Under the pieces are notes generated by a model. That model did no database searches. It was not told the origin of the DNA and was given only the letters and a program-made list of their open reading frames with translations. A stretch of DNA of 64,000 bases, from NCBI RefSeq assembly GCF_965227505.1, contig NZ_OZ245757.1, positions 3,844,001 through 3,908,000 on the forward strand, written 5' to 3'. The translations under genes were made by a program, and so were the position numbers. Positions 1 through 8,593 of this stretch are shown here, one piece after another. Every line of letters starts with the position of its first letter. Positions within the stretch are counted from its first letter, which is position 1. The stretch comes from Pelagibius sp965227505. Its GTDB lineage: Bacteria > Pseudomonadota > Alphaproteobacteria > Kiloniellales > Kiloniellaceae.

Positions 1-116
1 GCCTGCAGGATCGCAGCGCCAGCATCCGGCGTGTTTTCAGCGGCTGCTGCGGCAGAGGCGCCGCCGAACATCGCGGCCACGACAGCGGCGGTCAGAAAAG
101 GCGGGCATCGGCCCAT
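1..116 (-). CDS. N-terminus of an exported protein (cut by window edge)
   Basis: Reading leftward from the ATG at 116 gives 38 codons before the window ends. The start MGRCPPF is followed by a hydrophobic core (LTAAVVAAMFGG) and an Ala-rich stretch ending AAAAAE, which fits a signal peptide cleaved just before ENTPDAG. A periplasmic or secreted protein is therefore likely, but none of its mature domain is visible and the family cannot be named. The gene lies downstream of, and in the same direction as, the AAA+ ATPase gene, about 120 bases away with a weak hairpin between. The ribosome site is poor (GGA about 8 bases upstream), so the start is likely but not certain. Confidence 0.5.
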   Translation of the reverse strand, partial: MGRCPPFLTAAVVAAMFGGASAAAAAENTPDAGAAILQ

Positions 117-203
117 AGGTCCATCCGGCGATCTCTGGTTTCGAACGGGGGCGTCACCGCAGAGGTGCAAGCCGCGCCGGGCAGTGTCGCACGGACGGCG
201 GGC

Positions 204-231
204 AAAAATCAGCCCCGGACCGCGAAGTCCG
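204..231 (-). terminator. weak hairpin terminator after the AAA+ ATPase gene
   Basis: Reading the minus strand, a CGGAC / GTCCG stem with a six-base TTCGCG loop ends the AAA+ gene almost at its stop codon, and a run of five T follows a few bases later (204-208 on the plus strand are A). The stem is short and the T run is separated from it, so termination would be partial. The similar but stronger hairpin at 2683-2713 uses nearly the same stem and loop. Confidence 0.4.
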
Positions 232-234
232 TGA

Positions 235-2385
235 TCAGCAGTCCCGCAGGGGCGCGTCCTTGAGGCGCCGCTCCCGCGGTTCCGCGGTGCCGGCGCTGCG
301 CGCAGGGGGGCGAAAGCCGATCGGCGGACGGCCGCCGGTCTTGGCGGCGGCCTCTGCCGCCAGCAGCGCGGCAATCTCTACAGCCGGCGCGGGGTCTGCC
401 CGAAACTTCAGCTGACGGGCGACGACCGCGAAGTCCCCGGGGGTGAGCCCGTCGATCTGTTGCAGACGGCGCGGGGCCTTCAGGCCGAAAAACAACCGGA
501 AAGCCTTTTCCCGCTGGGGCGCCGTCAGCGCCTTGAGCGTGACCTTGAACACAAATCGGCGCATGGCGGCGGGGTCCAGTTTGTCGGCATGGTTCGTCGC
601 AGCGATGAAGGGCTGGGGATGGCGCTCCATCCAGGTGAGCAGCTCGTTCACCTGGCTCACCTCCCAGCTGCGCAGCGCGGCGCTGCGGTCGAACAACAGG
701 GATTCGATCTCGTCGAACAGCAGGATGCTGCCCTCGTCCGCCGCTTCGGCGAAGGCGTCGGCGATGTGCTTTTCGGAATCGCCGATCCACTTGGACAGCA
801 GATCGGACGCGCGCTTGATCACCAGGGGCTGATCGAGCTTCTGCGCCAGGTGAAGGGCGAGGGCCGTCTTGCCGGTTCCCGGCCGGCCGGTGAGCAACAG
901 CGAGAAGTCGCGCGCCGCGCCCTTGGCCGAAAGCTGGCTGAACAGGCGAGCGACGTTGCGGTCTGCGTGGTAGAGCGAGAGATCGAGCGCCTGCTCCGCC
1001 TGCGCGCCGGGCGCAGGCCGGCGTCCGTAGCGCAGGCCTTCGACCAGTGCCGTCAGGGTCTGCTCGACCTCTTCGCTGCCCCCGGAGGCAAGCCGGGCGG
1101 AGCGTGCCGCTTTGCGGGCCACAGCGGAGACTTCCGGTGCCGTTGCGGCAAGGCGCTCGATCACGTCTTCCTCCAGCAGCAGGGCCTCATCCGCCAGGAC
1201 GCGGGTGAGAATGCGCTTGCGCGCCTGCAGGCGCGGCCGGTCCATCTTCACGACGTATGACATGCGGCGCAGAAAAGCCGCGTCGATGTTCTCGATGTCG
1301 TTGGTCGTCCAGAGCGTCGGGACCGGATTGTTCTCGAACAGGCGGTTGACAAAGACCTTCGACCCGCTGCGCCGGACGAAACGCCCGCTGTCGCTGCGTT
1401 GGGTATCGCCGATCAGATCTTCCATCTCGTCGAACAGCAGCAGGGTGTCGCCGCGACCCGCCAGCACGCGCTGGGCGAGGGCGAGGGCCGTCACGCGCTC
1501 CCAGCGGTTCGGCTCGTCGCCGTATTCGTCGGTCTCGCCGACGGCATAGAGCCGCGCACCGGCGGCCTTGGCCAGGGTCTTCGCAAGTTCCGTCTTGCCG
1601 GTCCCCGGCGGCCCATAGAGCAGTATGTTGACACCTTTGGCCTTGCCGGCGACGGCACCGCTCAGGAGGCGCCGCAGCAGCTCCGCGTGCTGCAGGACTT
1701 CGGGGAAATCGAGGATGCCGAGTTCGGCCGGGGCGCTGCGTCCGACAAGGCATTCGATCAGGTCGTCGTCGCCCGCCGGCGCGCGGTCGATCACCCGGTC
1801 GACCGCATCGCTCAGGTCGAGCGTGACCTCGCCGCCACGGTTGAGCGAGAGCTCGACCAAAGCCAGTTCCACGACCGCACTGCGCCGCAATGCCTCGGGG
1901 GTCTCGAAGCCGGCGAGCTTGGCTGCGAAGGTTGTGCTGTCCAGGCCGTGGCTGCGCAGACGCCAGTGCAGGGACGCGACGCAGCGCAGCCGGTTGATGG
2001 CGACGACGATCTGCAGAAGTCGCGTCTCTTCACCGGTAAGGTTCAGAACCTTCCCAAGACGTGCCGCGATCTGCAGAACCGCCGTGGTTTTGCCGCCCTG
2101 CACTTGCGCTGCGGCGGACTCCACCTCGCTCAGCGCCTTGTCGAGCAGACGCCAGGGATCGGTCTGTGCCTTGCTTCCGGTGCGCTTGGTCTTGGTGGAC
2201 TTGGACTTTGCGCTGGCCGAGCGTCGTTCTTCCGCCTCGTCGAGCTTGCGCGCAAATCTGCCCAGACCAAGGGTCTCGGCATTCTGGCGGCACCAGCTCA
2301 CGATGCCGGCGGCGCGCGGCGTCCCGGGTTCAGTCTCTGTCATGGCCGCGCGCAGGATGCGCAGCAGCAGTGCGTGCTCGTTCAT
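235..2385 (-). CDS. tandem-domain AAA+ ATPase of unknown role
   Basis: A 716-residue cytoplasmic ATPase with two AAA+ modules. The first has Walker A GPPGTGKT at about 258-265 and Walker B LLLFDEMED at about 315. The second has GRPGTGKT at 500-507 and Walker B ILLFDEIES at about 553. Both acidic Walker B pairs are intact, so both modules could hydrolyse ATP. The first 100 residues hold a Lys/Ser/Thr-rich linker (SAKSKSTKTKRTGSK), then a helical region. Arg-rich sensor segments (FLRRM, AMRRF) follow each module. There is no membrane segment, protease domain or zinc finger. It is monocistronic as far as visible, with no partner suggesting a substrate. By family it should remodel or unfold a protein target; which one cannot be told. 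The ATG at 2385 is the first sensible start. Confidence 0.85.
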   Translation of the reverse strand: MNEHALLLRILRAAMTETEPGTPRAAGIVSWCRQNAETLGLGRFARKLDEAEERRSASAKSKSTKTKRTGSKAQTDPWRLLDKALSEVESAAAQVQGGKTTAVLQIAARLGKVLNLTGEETRLLQIVVAINRLRCVASLHWRLRSHGLDSTTFAAKLAGFETPEALRRSAVVELALVELSLNRGGEVTLDLSDAVDRVIDRAPAGDDDLIECLVGRSAPAELGILDFPEVLQHAELLRRLLSGAVAGKAKGVNILLYGPPGTGKTELAKTLAKAAGARLYAVGETDEYGDEPNRWERVTALALAQRVLAGRGDTLLLFDEMEDLIGDTQRSDSGRFVRRSGSKVFVNRLFENNPVPTLWTTNDIENIDAAFLRRMSYVVKMDRPRLQARKRILTRVLADEALLLEEDVIERLAATAPEVSAVARKAARSARLASGGSEEVEQTLTALVEGLRYGRRPAPGAQAEQALDLSLYHADRNVARLFSQLSAKGAARDFSLLLTGRPGTGKTALALHLAQKLDQPLVIKRASDLLSKWIGDSEKHIADAFAEAADEGSILLFDEIESLLFDRSAALRSWEVSQVNELLTWMERHPQPFIAATNHADKLDPAAMRRFVFKVTLKALTAPQREKAFRLFFGLKAPRRLQQIDGLTPGDFAVVARQLKFRADPAPAVEIAALLAAEAAAKTGGRPPIGFRPPARSAGTAEPRERRLKDAPLRDC

Positions 2386-2682
2386 CGATCATTCGCGTGT
2401 CTGCGCCTGCTGGTGGAGCCGGCGGCGCACGAACAAGGCGCAGCCGAGCGCCGCCAGAGGCGGTTGTCGTTTGGTTTCGGTTCGGGATGACAGTGCCGGG
2501 GTCGGGGTCCCGGCCGGCGCACTAGCGCAGAGGGAGGACCGCGAAGATCGGCGGTGTCATGCCCTTGAGATCAATCCTCGTCATGGGCTTACACCTGATT
2601 TGCCGTTAAGCCATATCGCCGCAGTGATATGGGCTGCGGGATGTATCAACTCCCGGGTTTGCTGTCAACCGCGCGGTCCCGC
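2386..2682. other. intergenic region upstream of the AAA+ gene with a dyad
   Basis: No reading frame here has gene-like character. The stretch must hold the AAA+ gene promoter. An imperfect inverted repeat, CCATATC (2611-2617) / GATATGG (2626-2632), with flanking AGC/GCT, is the only clear structure. It has no T run on either side, so it looks more like an operator or RNA hairpin than a terminator. No recognisable RNA gene or riboswitch was found. Confidence 0.45.
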
Positions 2683-2713
2683 AAAAAAAGACCCCGGACC
2701 GTGAAGTCCGGGG
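2683..2713 (-). terminator. Rho-independent terminator of the phytase-like gene
   Basis: On the minus strand, just past the stop of the gene ending at 2744, an eight-base perfect stem (CCCCGGAC / GTCCGGGG, plus-strand 2692-2699 and 2706-2713) with a six-base loop is followed by seven T (plus-strand A run 2683-2689). This is a textbook intrinsic terminator. Confidence 0.85.
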
Positions 2714-2743
2714 CCGGCAAAGTTGGCTTAGGGTAAACGCAAA

Positions 2744-4984
2744 TCACTTGGCGGCCAGCACCTCGTTGGCGGCACCGAGGCGCAGGAACAGGGTTTCGCC
2801 CGGCGAGTCGTCGACACCGTCGTTGTCGGTGACCGCATAGAGCTTTCCGTCGGCGGCGAGGGCCAGACCCTCCACCTTGTCCGCCGTCCAGCCGTTGGCC
2901 GCCTGCAGCATCGGCAGCAGGTCCATGGCCAGGGTCTTGGTCAGGACCGGCGGGGCCTCGCCCGGGGCGGCCGGGGTCACAGCCGACAGGTCCACCTGAT
3001 AGACCCGCTTTATGGCCGCATTGTGGCCGGCCTGGTTGTCCCGCTCGAGGATGGCGAAACGGCCGTTGCCGAGCGCAGTGATCTCGCTGAGGCCGACCCA
3101 GCCGCCGTTGGCGCTTTCCGGCGCGTCCAGCGGGTAGTGCATGACGCCCCAGGTATTGGTGGCCAGATCCATCGTCAGAATCTTGGTCAGGCCCTTGGGA
3201 TCGTCGTTCCACTCACGCTGGACGGCGACGTAAAGCCTGTTGTCGTCCAGGGCGACGCCCTCCAGCCCGAAGCGCTTCTTCGCGGACTCCAGGACCTCCG
3301 GCAGGGTGATCTCCCGCGCCACTTCACCGCTCGGCAGGACGTGCAGGATCAGGCTGCTGCGCTCTTTCTCCGGGTGGCCCTCGGAGGCGAGGTAGAAGCT
3401 GCCGTCCGGCGCTGTGGCGATTCCCTCCAGATCCAGGTTCTCGACCGGCGCGCCGTTCTTCATCACCGTGCGCGCGGCAACGATGCGGGCCGGCTCTGCC
3501 GAGACATCGATCGTGTAGATCTTGGGCACGCTGTAGAAGCTGTCGCTCACGGCATAGAGGATTGCGGGGTCGCTCGGGTTGGCCGCGAGGCCGGAGAGGG
3601 CGCCCCAGCCGATGGGCGCGCCATCAGGGCCGTTCACTGAGACGATCTGGATCAGATCGGGCCCTTCGGCGCCTTGCTGATAGAGCGTGATGGTCGAGCG
3701 GATGTGGTCTTCGGCGGCATCGTCTTCGTTGGAGATGACGATCAGGCCACGCTCTCCGATGGTGACGATGCCTTCGGGCGCAACGCCGCCGGAAGGCAGG
3801 GCCTGGACGAAATCCATGCGTCCGCTGGCGCCTTGCTCCGCAGTGCCGTCGCGGTAGAGGCCCACCAGATTGGCGCGCTCCAGGCCGACCATCACCAGGC
3901 GCTCGCCGGCAAAGGTCCCGACGGCCACGCCCTCGGGCTCGCTGCCCTTGTTGCCGGAGCGCTTTTCGGGATAGTGCCCGACGGAGGCGGCCAGATGCTC
4001 GGTCGCGTTGCCCGAGTCGTACAGCACGGCACCCTCGGCGGAGAACACCGAGAAGCCGCGCGATCCCCCCTCATAGTCGCCCTCGTTGGCGGTGACGAAG
4101 CGGGCGTCGTCCAGCCAGGCAACTGCATCCGGTTCGCGCTTCAGGCCCGTCAGTTCGGCGGTCATGGAGATCGTGCCGTCGCGCTCGTTGTCGATGCCGC
4201 TGAGATCGACGCTGCCGGCGGAGAAGTGATTCACCACCGCGTTGGCGGCAAGATCGACGATGACCAGGTGGTTGTTCTCCTGCAGAGTCACCACCGCGTG
4301 GTTCCGCGTGTTGATGGAGACGAACTCCGGCTCCGGATCCTCTGGCGCCACCTCGGCCAGGCCGGTGAGCTCGGTCACCGTGACGGCATCGCAGTTCGCC
4401 AGGCTGCCGTCGCCGCTGACCTGGAAGCTGGCGAGGTAGCCGGCCGGAAGCTGCGGGATGACGCCGTCGTTCAGGTCCTCGTCGCGCTCGTTCTCGATCG
4501 CCACCGCCAGAAAGGCGCCGTCGGGGCTGACAGCCACACTGTCGGGCTGGCCCTTCAGGTCGCAGGTCGCCTTGATTTCGTTGGTCGTCAGGTCGATGAC
4601 CGCGACATGGCCGCCGGGCTCGACGAAGCTCTCGGAGGTGTTGACTCCCGCATAGGCATGATTGCCCAGCACCGCCACCGAGGTGGGCTCGCCGCCGAGC
4701 ATGATCACGCCGGCCGGCTTCGGGTCGGCGGGGTCGGCGATGTCGACCTTGCCGATCGCCTCCAGGGCCGAGTCCGTGTAGACCAGCATGGTCCCGCCCA
4801 TGGCCGTGGTGACGATCTCGGCCACCGTCTCGGTGGTGGCGTCGGTTCCTTCCGGCAGGTTGAGGAAAACCGGGAAGGAGGCGACACGGGCGAAGGGCTC
4901 GGTTGCCTGGGCCGGCGCTATGGCGCCCGGAACAAGCCACGCGGCCCCGGCCGTCAGGCCAGCGGCAACGACTGTGCGGAACAT
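2744..4984 (-). CDS. secreted beta-propeller / phytase-like esterase protein
   Basis: A 746-residue exported protein. The chosen ATG at 4984 has a good AGGGAG upstream and opens directly into a signal peptide (MFRTVVAAGLTAGAAW...APAQA). An upstream in-frame ATG at 5086 would bury the signal behind 34 charged residues and is rejected. The N-terminal two thirds carry LVIVD/YVTN-type propeller strands (MLVYTDSALEAIGKVDIADP, NHAYAGVNTSE) and the FVTANEGDYEGGSRGF motif seen in choice-of-anchor I proteins. The C-terminal third matches esterase-like activity of phytase domains (LDLEGIATAPDG, FGLEGVALDDNRLYVAVQ, VEGLALAADGKLY). By family it may act on phosphoesters in the periplasm, but the substrate is unknown. 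It ends in a strong terminator and appears to be transcribed alone. Confidence 0.8.
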   Translation of the reverse strand: MFRTVVAAGLTAGAAWLVPGAIAPAQATEPFARVASFPVFLNLPEGTDATTETVAEIVTTAMGGTMLVYTDSALEAIGKVDIADPADPKPAGVIMLGGEPTSVAVLGNHAYAGVNTSESFVEPGGHVAVIDLTTNEIKATCDLKGQPDSVAVSPDGAFLAVAIENERDEDLNDGVIPQLPAGYLASFQVSGDGSLANCDAVTVTELTGLAEVAPEDPEPEFVSINTRNHAVVTLQENNHLVIVDLAANAVVNHFSAGSVDLSGIDNERDGTISMTAELTGLKREPDAVAWLDDARFVTANEGDYEGGSRGFSVFSAEGAVLYDSGNATEHLAASVGHYPEKRSGNKGSEPEGVAVGTFAGERLVMVGLERANLVGLYRDGTAEQGASGRMDFVQALPSGGVAPEGIVTIGERGLIVISNEDDAAEDHIRSTITLYQQGAEGPDLIQIVSVNGPDGAPIGWGALSGLAANPSDPAILYAVSDSFYSVPKIYTIDVSAEPARIVAARTVMKNGAPVENLDLEGIATAPDGSFYLASEGHPEKERSSLILHVLPSGEVAREITLPEVLESAKKRFGLEGVALDDNRLYVAVQREWNDDPKGLTKILTMDLATNTWGVMHYPLDAPESANGGWVGLSEITALGNGRFAILERDNQAGHNAAIKRVYQVDLSAVTPAAPGEAPPVLTKTLAMDLLPMLQAANGWTADKVEGLALAADGKLYAVTDNDGVDDSPGETLFLRLGAANEVLAAK

Positions 4985-5153
4985 CGGAGTCTCCCTGTAC
5001 GTCTGGATCAGCCTGCGGGTGAGGCGGCGAATGGATACGCTCGCGCACTCTGGCCTCCCTCTGCGACGCCCGGATGAAGAATTCATGTCAGAATTATTGC
5101 ATTGTCCACAGGCGTCATCGCTCGGGCGACCCTGCGCTCCGGTGGCACAGACT

Positions 5154-5846
5154 TCAGCGCTTCAGGTGCGCGGCCGTCTGATTGAACAGCAGGCTGTTGT
5201 TGGAGGCGTTCTGCAGACCGCGGTTCTGCTTGTCCTTGTGCAGGTCGATGGCGCGTCGCACCGCCGGGCGCTGCTTGATCCGTCCGCGCCAGTCGGCGAT
5301 GCGCGGGAAGTCATCGAGGGCGGCGCCCAGCGGCTTGGCGATGAAGGCCCAGGGAAAAGCCATCATGTCGGCAATGGAATAGGTATCGAGGATGAAGTCC
5401 CGGCCTTCGAGCCGGCGCTCCAGGACCGCCAGGTTGCGCTCGTATTCCCCCAGGTAGCGTTTGAAGCCGTAGTCCTCGCCATCGGGCGCGTAGTTCTTGA
5501 AGTGGCTGAGCTGCCCGGCCATGGGGCCCTGGTTGGCGCTCTGCCAGAACAGCCACTCCAGGGTCTCCTTGCGCCCCAGCGGGTCCGTGGGCATGAAGCG
5601 GCCGGTCTTCTCAGCCAGATAGAACAGGATCGCCCCGCTTTCGAAGACCGAAACCGGGTCGCCGACGACGCCGTGATCGACGATGGCGGGCATCTTGGCA
5701 TTGGGGCTGATGGCCAGGTAGTCGGGCTTGAACTGGTCGCCCTCGGCCAGCTTCAGCAGATGGGTGCGGTACTCCAGGCTGCACTCCTCCAGCATGATGG
5801 CGGCCTTCCACCCGTTCGGTGTGGGCGCGTAGTAGAGCTCGATCAT
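5154..5846 (-). CDS. glutathione S-transferase family protein (nu-like)
   Basis: A 230-residue two-domain GST. The thioredoxin-fold N-terminus begins MIELYYAPTPNGWK; the PTPNG motif is the Thr/Asn type seen in nu-class enzymes such as YfcG/YghU rather than the Tyr or Cys types. The cis-proline motif AKMPAIVDHG and the ESGAILFYLAEK glutathione-binding segment follow. The helical C-terminal domain starts near residue 85. Relatives are disulfide-bond reductases using glutathione. The start codon overlaps the stop of the upstream CoA-transferase-like gene by four bases, so the two are translated together. A linked role, such as handling a thiol or electrophilic acyl intermediate, is inference. 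Confidence 0.85.
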   Translation of the reverse strand: MIELYYAPTPNGWKAAIMLEECSLEYRTHLLKLAEGDQFKPDYLAISPNAKMPAIVDHGVVGDPVSVFESGAILFYLAEKTGRFMPTDPLGRKETLEWLFWQSANQGPMAGQLSHFKNYAPDGEDYGFKRYLGEYERNLAVLERRLEGRDFILDTYSIADMMAFPWAFIAKPLGAALDDFPRIADWRGRIKQRPAVRRAIDLHKDKQNRGLQNASNNSLLFNQTAAHLKR

Positions 5847-7057
5847 GCCGCGTCCTCATCTGCCGTGGCGCTTTCGAAGGCCGCACCACCGGAGAGCATG
5901 GTGTCGATCTCGTTGGCCGAGAATCCGGCCTCGGACAGGATAGCCCGGGTATGGGCGCCAAGGGCCGGGGCGCCGCTGCGCTGGGCCGCCGGGGTGTCGG
6001 AGAAGACCGCGGGGTTGCGCGCCTGGCGCAGGCGCCCGGCCTGGGGGTGGTCGTGTTCCACGACAATGCCGTTGGCCTCCACCTGCGGATGGCGGATCGC
6101 CTCGCGCCGGGTCAACACCGGGGCGCAGGGCACGCCCGCCGCTTCCAGGCGTTCGATCCACTCCGCTGTGGTGCGTTCGCGCAGCACCGATTGCGTCAGC
6201 TCCAGGCGTGCGTTCTTGTGAGCATCGAGCCCTTCGGAGTTCTGGAAGCGCGGGTCCTCGATCCATTCCGGCCGCTCCGCCGCCCGGGCCAGGGCGACCC
6301 ATTCCTTGTGGCGCATCACCGCGACGCTGATGAAGCCGTCCCGGGTTTCGTAGATCAGGTCGATCCAGCTCTGCGCGACTTCCTTTTCCATCTCGTTGCC
6401 GACAAAGGTATGGCCGCCCATGTCGGAGCCCCAGAGGAAGGCCAGCATCGTGTCCAGCATGGAAAGCTGGATGTGCTGTCCTTCGCCGGTCCGGCTTCTG
6501 GCCAACAGGGCGGCGCAGACCGCCTGGGCCAGGGTGAAGCCGGTCAGCTTGTCGGGCAGGATCGTGCGCACGAGCTTGGGGCGCTCCGCGTCGGAGCCGG
6601 CCTGCACGGTGGTCAGGCCGGAAAGCGACTGGATCAGCGGGTCGAAGACCGGCTTCTGGGCGAAGGGCCCCTCGAAGCCGAAGCCGCTGATGGAGGCATA
6701 GACCAGCCCGGGGTTGATCGTCCGCAGGGTCTCGTAGCCCAGCCCCAGGCGCTCGATCACCCCGGGGCGGAAGTTCTGCGCGAAGACGTCGGCGTCGCGG
6801 ACCAGCCGCTTCACCGCCTCCAGGCCCTCGGGCGTCTTCAGGTCGAGCGCGATGGAGCGCTTGTTGCGGTTGTTGTTGAGAAAGGAGGCGGAAAAGCCGT
6901 TGCGCCGGGTCGCCACCTGGCGCGTGTGGTCGCCGCCGTTGGGCGCTTCCACCTTGATCACGTCGGCGCCCTGGTCGGCCAGGATCATGGTGCCGAGCGG
7001 CCCGGAGACCATGTTGGTCAGGTCGATCACTCTGAAGCCGTCGAGCGGTCCGGGCAT
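5843..7057 (-). CDS. CaiB/BaiF (class III) CoA-transferase family protein lacking the usual Asp
   Basis: A 404-residue member of the class III CoA-transferase family. It has the N-terminal RVIDLTNMVSGPLGTMILADQGADVIKVE block, NKRSIALDLK, VFAQNFRPGV and YASISGFG motifs. In characterised members a catalytic Asp lies in the sequence VDVSxLD. Here that segment reads GQHIQLSMLD, with Gln197 in place of the Asp. It may therefore have altered chemistry or act on a preformed CoA ester. The start at 7057 has AAGGAG seven bases upstream; an upstream extension is rejected. The gene overlaps the following GST by four bases. Confidence 0.85.
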   Translation of the reverse strand: MPGPLDGFRVIDLTNMVSGPLGTMILADQGADVIKVEAPNGGDHTRQVATRRNGFSASFLNNNRNKRSIALDLKTPEGLEAVKRLVRDADVFAQNFRPGVIERLGLGYETLRTINPGLVYASISGFGFEGPFAQKPVFDPLIQSLSGLTTVQAGSDAERPKLVRTILPDKLTGFTLAQAVCAALLARSRTGEGQHIQLSMLDTMLAFLWGSDMGGHTFVGNEMEKEVAQSWIDLIYETRDGFISVAVMRHKEWVALARAAERPEWIEDPRFQNSEGLDAHKNARLELTQSVLRERTTAEWIERLEAAGVPCAPVLTRREAIRHPQVEANGIVVEHDHPQAGRLRQARNPAVFSDTPAAQRSGAPALGAHTRAILSEAGFSANEIDTMLSGGAAFESATADEDAA

Positions 7058-7162
7058 GGCGGTGCTCCTTATTATTGTGCGGGTGCGTGGCCCTGCGGGA
7101 CTGCAAGGATAGCGCGCGGCGGCTCTGGCCGCCACGTCGGACGCGGGACGGCAAGCAGGGGG

Positions 7163-7933
7163 CTAGAGGGACGCCGTGATGCCGCCGTCGACGTAGAGGA
7201 TGTGGCCGTTGACGAAGCTTGCGGAGTCGCCACAGAGGAAGATGGCAGCGCCGACAAGTTCCTCCACCTTGCCCCAGCGCCCGGCCGGCGTACGCTTGGC
7301 GAGCCAGGCGCTGAAGTCGGCGTCGGCCACCAGGGCGGCGTTCAACTCGGTCTCGAAGTAACCGGGCGCCAGGCCGTTGACCTGCAGGCCGTGCCTGGCC
7401 CAGTCGGTGGCCATGCCCTTGGTGAGGTTGGCGACGGCCCCCTTGGAGGCGGTGTAGGGCGCGATGCCCGGGCGGGCCAGGGCCGACTGCACAGAGCAGA
7501 TGTTCACGATGCGCCCGCGCCCGCGGGCGATCATATGCCGCGCGACGGCCTGGCCGACGTTGAACACCGTGGTGACGTTGGTCTGCATCAGGCGTTCGAA
7601 GTCCGCCGGGTCGAAGTCCTCCAGCGGCGTGCGGTGCTGCATGCCGGCATTGTTGATCAGGATGTCGAGGGCGCCGGTCTCCGCCTCGAAGCCGTCGACG
7701 GCGGCCTTGACCGCCGCGTGGTCGGTGGCATCGAAGGGCAGGGTGTGGACCCCGGCGCCTTCGCCCTGCAGCGTCGACGCTGCTTCCGCCAGGCGCCCGC
7801 TGTCGCGCCCGTTCAGCACCACCTCAGCGCCTGCGCCGGCCAGACCGCGCGCCAACGCGTAGCCGATGCCGCGGCTGGAGCCGGTGATGAGGGCGCGCTT
7901 GCCGCTCAGGTCGAAGAGGTCGAGGCAAGGCAT
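7163..7933 (-). CDS. SDR oxidoreductase, gluconate 5-dehydrogenase type
   Basis: A 256-residue classical short-chain dehydrogenase. It has the nucleotide-binding TGSSRGIG near residue 18, the NNAG structural motif near 91, the catalytic Tyr/Lys in YTASKGA, and the C-terminal YVDGGITA ending typical of gluconate 5-dehydrogenases (IdnO/Gno), which reversibly reduce 5-ketogluconate to gluconate. An L-idonate 5-dehydrogenase-like gene lies divergently 660 bases away, making idonate or ketogluconate metabolism plausible. No gluconate kinase or permease is in the window, so the substrate is not proven. AAGGA precedes the ATG. Confidence 0.8.
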   Translation of the reverse strand: MPCLDLFDLSGKRALITGSSRGIGYALARGLAGAGAEVVLNGRDSGRLAEAASTLQGEGAGVHTLPFDATDHAAVKAAVDGFEAETGALDILINNAGMQHRTPLEDFDPADFERLMQTNVTTVFNVGQAVARHMIARGRGRIVNICSVQSALARPGIAPYTASKGAVANLTKGMATDWARHGLQVNGLAPGYFETELNAALVADADFSAWLAKRTPAGRWGKVEELVGAAIFLCGDSASFVNGHILYVDGGITASL

Positions 7934-8032
7934 GGCTTGGTCCTTGGCGAGGCGGGAATCGGAGGCGGTCCGCCTTTGTCGGACATGGGGAAGCGGGCGT
8001 CAACGCCGCAGCGGCGAAGGACCGGACGGCGG

Positions 8033-8440
8033 CTAGTCGGGATCTTTCTCGTAGGTCGTCGTGCCCGGCGGGAGTTGAACCCAGGGATGCCGGCGGCAGT
8101 CGTAGACGGACTCCTGGGGCGGCGGAAAGGCCGGGTCGGCGAAGGCGCCCACCGCCACGGCGACGCCGCTGTCCTCGCAGCCCTCTTCGGTGTGGAAGAG
8201 GGTCGTCCCGCAGACCGGACAGAAGCGGAACCGGAAGCGGGCACCCTGATCGCCGGTGCGGACGTATTCGGTCGCCTTGCCGAAGACCTTGTAGGGCGGC
8301 GGGAAAGCGGCCAGCGCGGCGAAGACGCTGCCGGTCCGGCGTTGGCAGGCAAAGCAGTGGCACAGGCCGACGGCGCCGGGTTCTCCCCGGACCTCGACGC
8401 GGAGCTGGCCACAGCAGCAGGCGGCGGTTCGAGACTGCAT
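8033..8440 (-). CDS. GFA/CENP-V domain zinc protein
   Basis: A 135-residue protein of the glutathione-dependent formaldehyde-activating (GFA) fold. Zinc ligands are visible as ACCCGQL near residue 9, CHCFACQRRTGS near 28 and FCPVCGTTLF near 75, the usual seven-Cys arrangement. A GGAGGG site lies seven bases before the ATG at 8440. Only a few members are shown to bind the glutathione-formaldehyde adduct. Most are of unknown substrate, so the specific activity is left open. It sits between the gluconate and idonate dehydrogenase genes without evident coupling. Confidence 0.85.
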   Translation of the reverse strand: MQSRTAACCCGQLRVEVRGEPGAVGLCHCFACQRRTGSVFAALAAFPPPYKVFGKATEYVRTGDQGARFRFRFCPVCGTTLFHTEEGCEDSGVAVAVGAFADPAFPPPQESVYDCRRHPWVQLPPGTTTYEKDPD

Positions 8441-8593
8441 GGGAACCCTCCGTGGATGGTGGTTCGCTTACGCGCCGGTCATTGACGATGAAGGGAGCCA
8501 GGGCGTCAAGGCCGCCGGCTCAGAGCGCAGCCTTGCAAGACCTTCCGTGCTCGGGCAGTCTTTTTGTTTCATACCGACTTCGGGACATCTTCC

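Noticed and set aside
2609..2635. Inverted repeat as a terminator or riboswitch
   Set aside because: There is no T run and no upstream gene that would end here; no known riboswitch consensus was seen. Kept only as a possible operator.
5819..8485. An 888-codon open frame on the plus strand
   Set aside because: It runs antisense across four well-supported minus-strand genes and has no recognisable domains; such long mirror frames are expected at this GC content.
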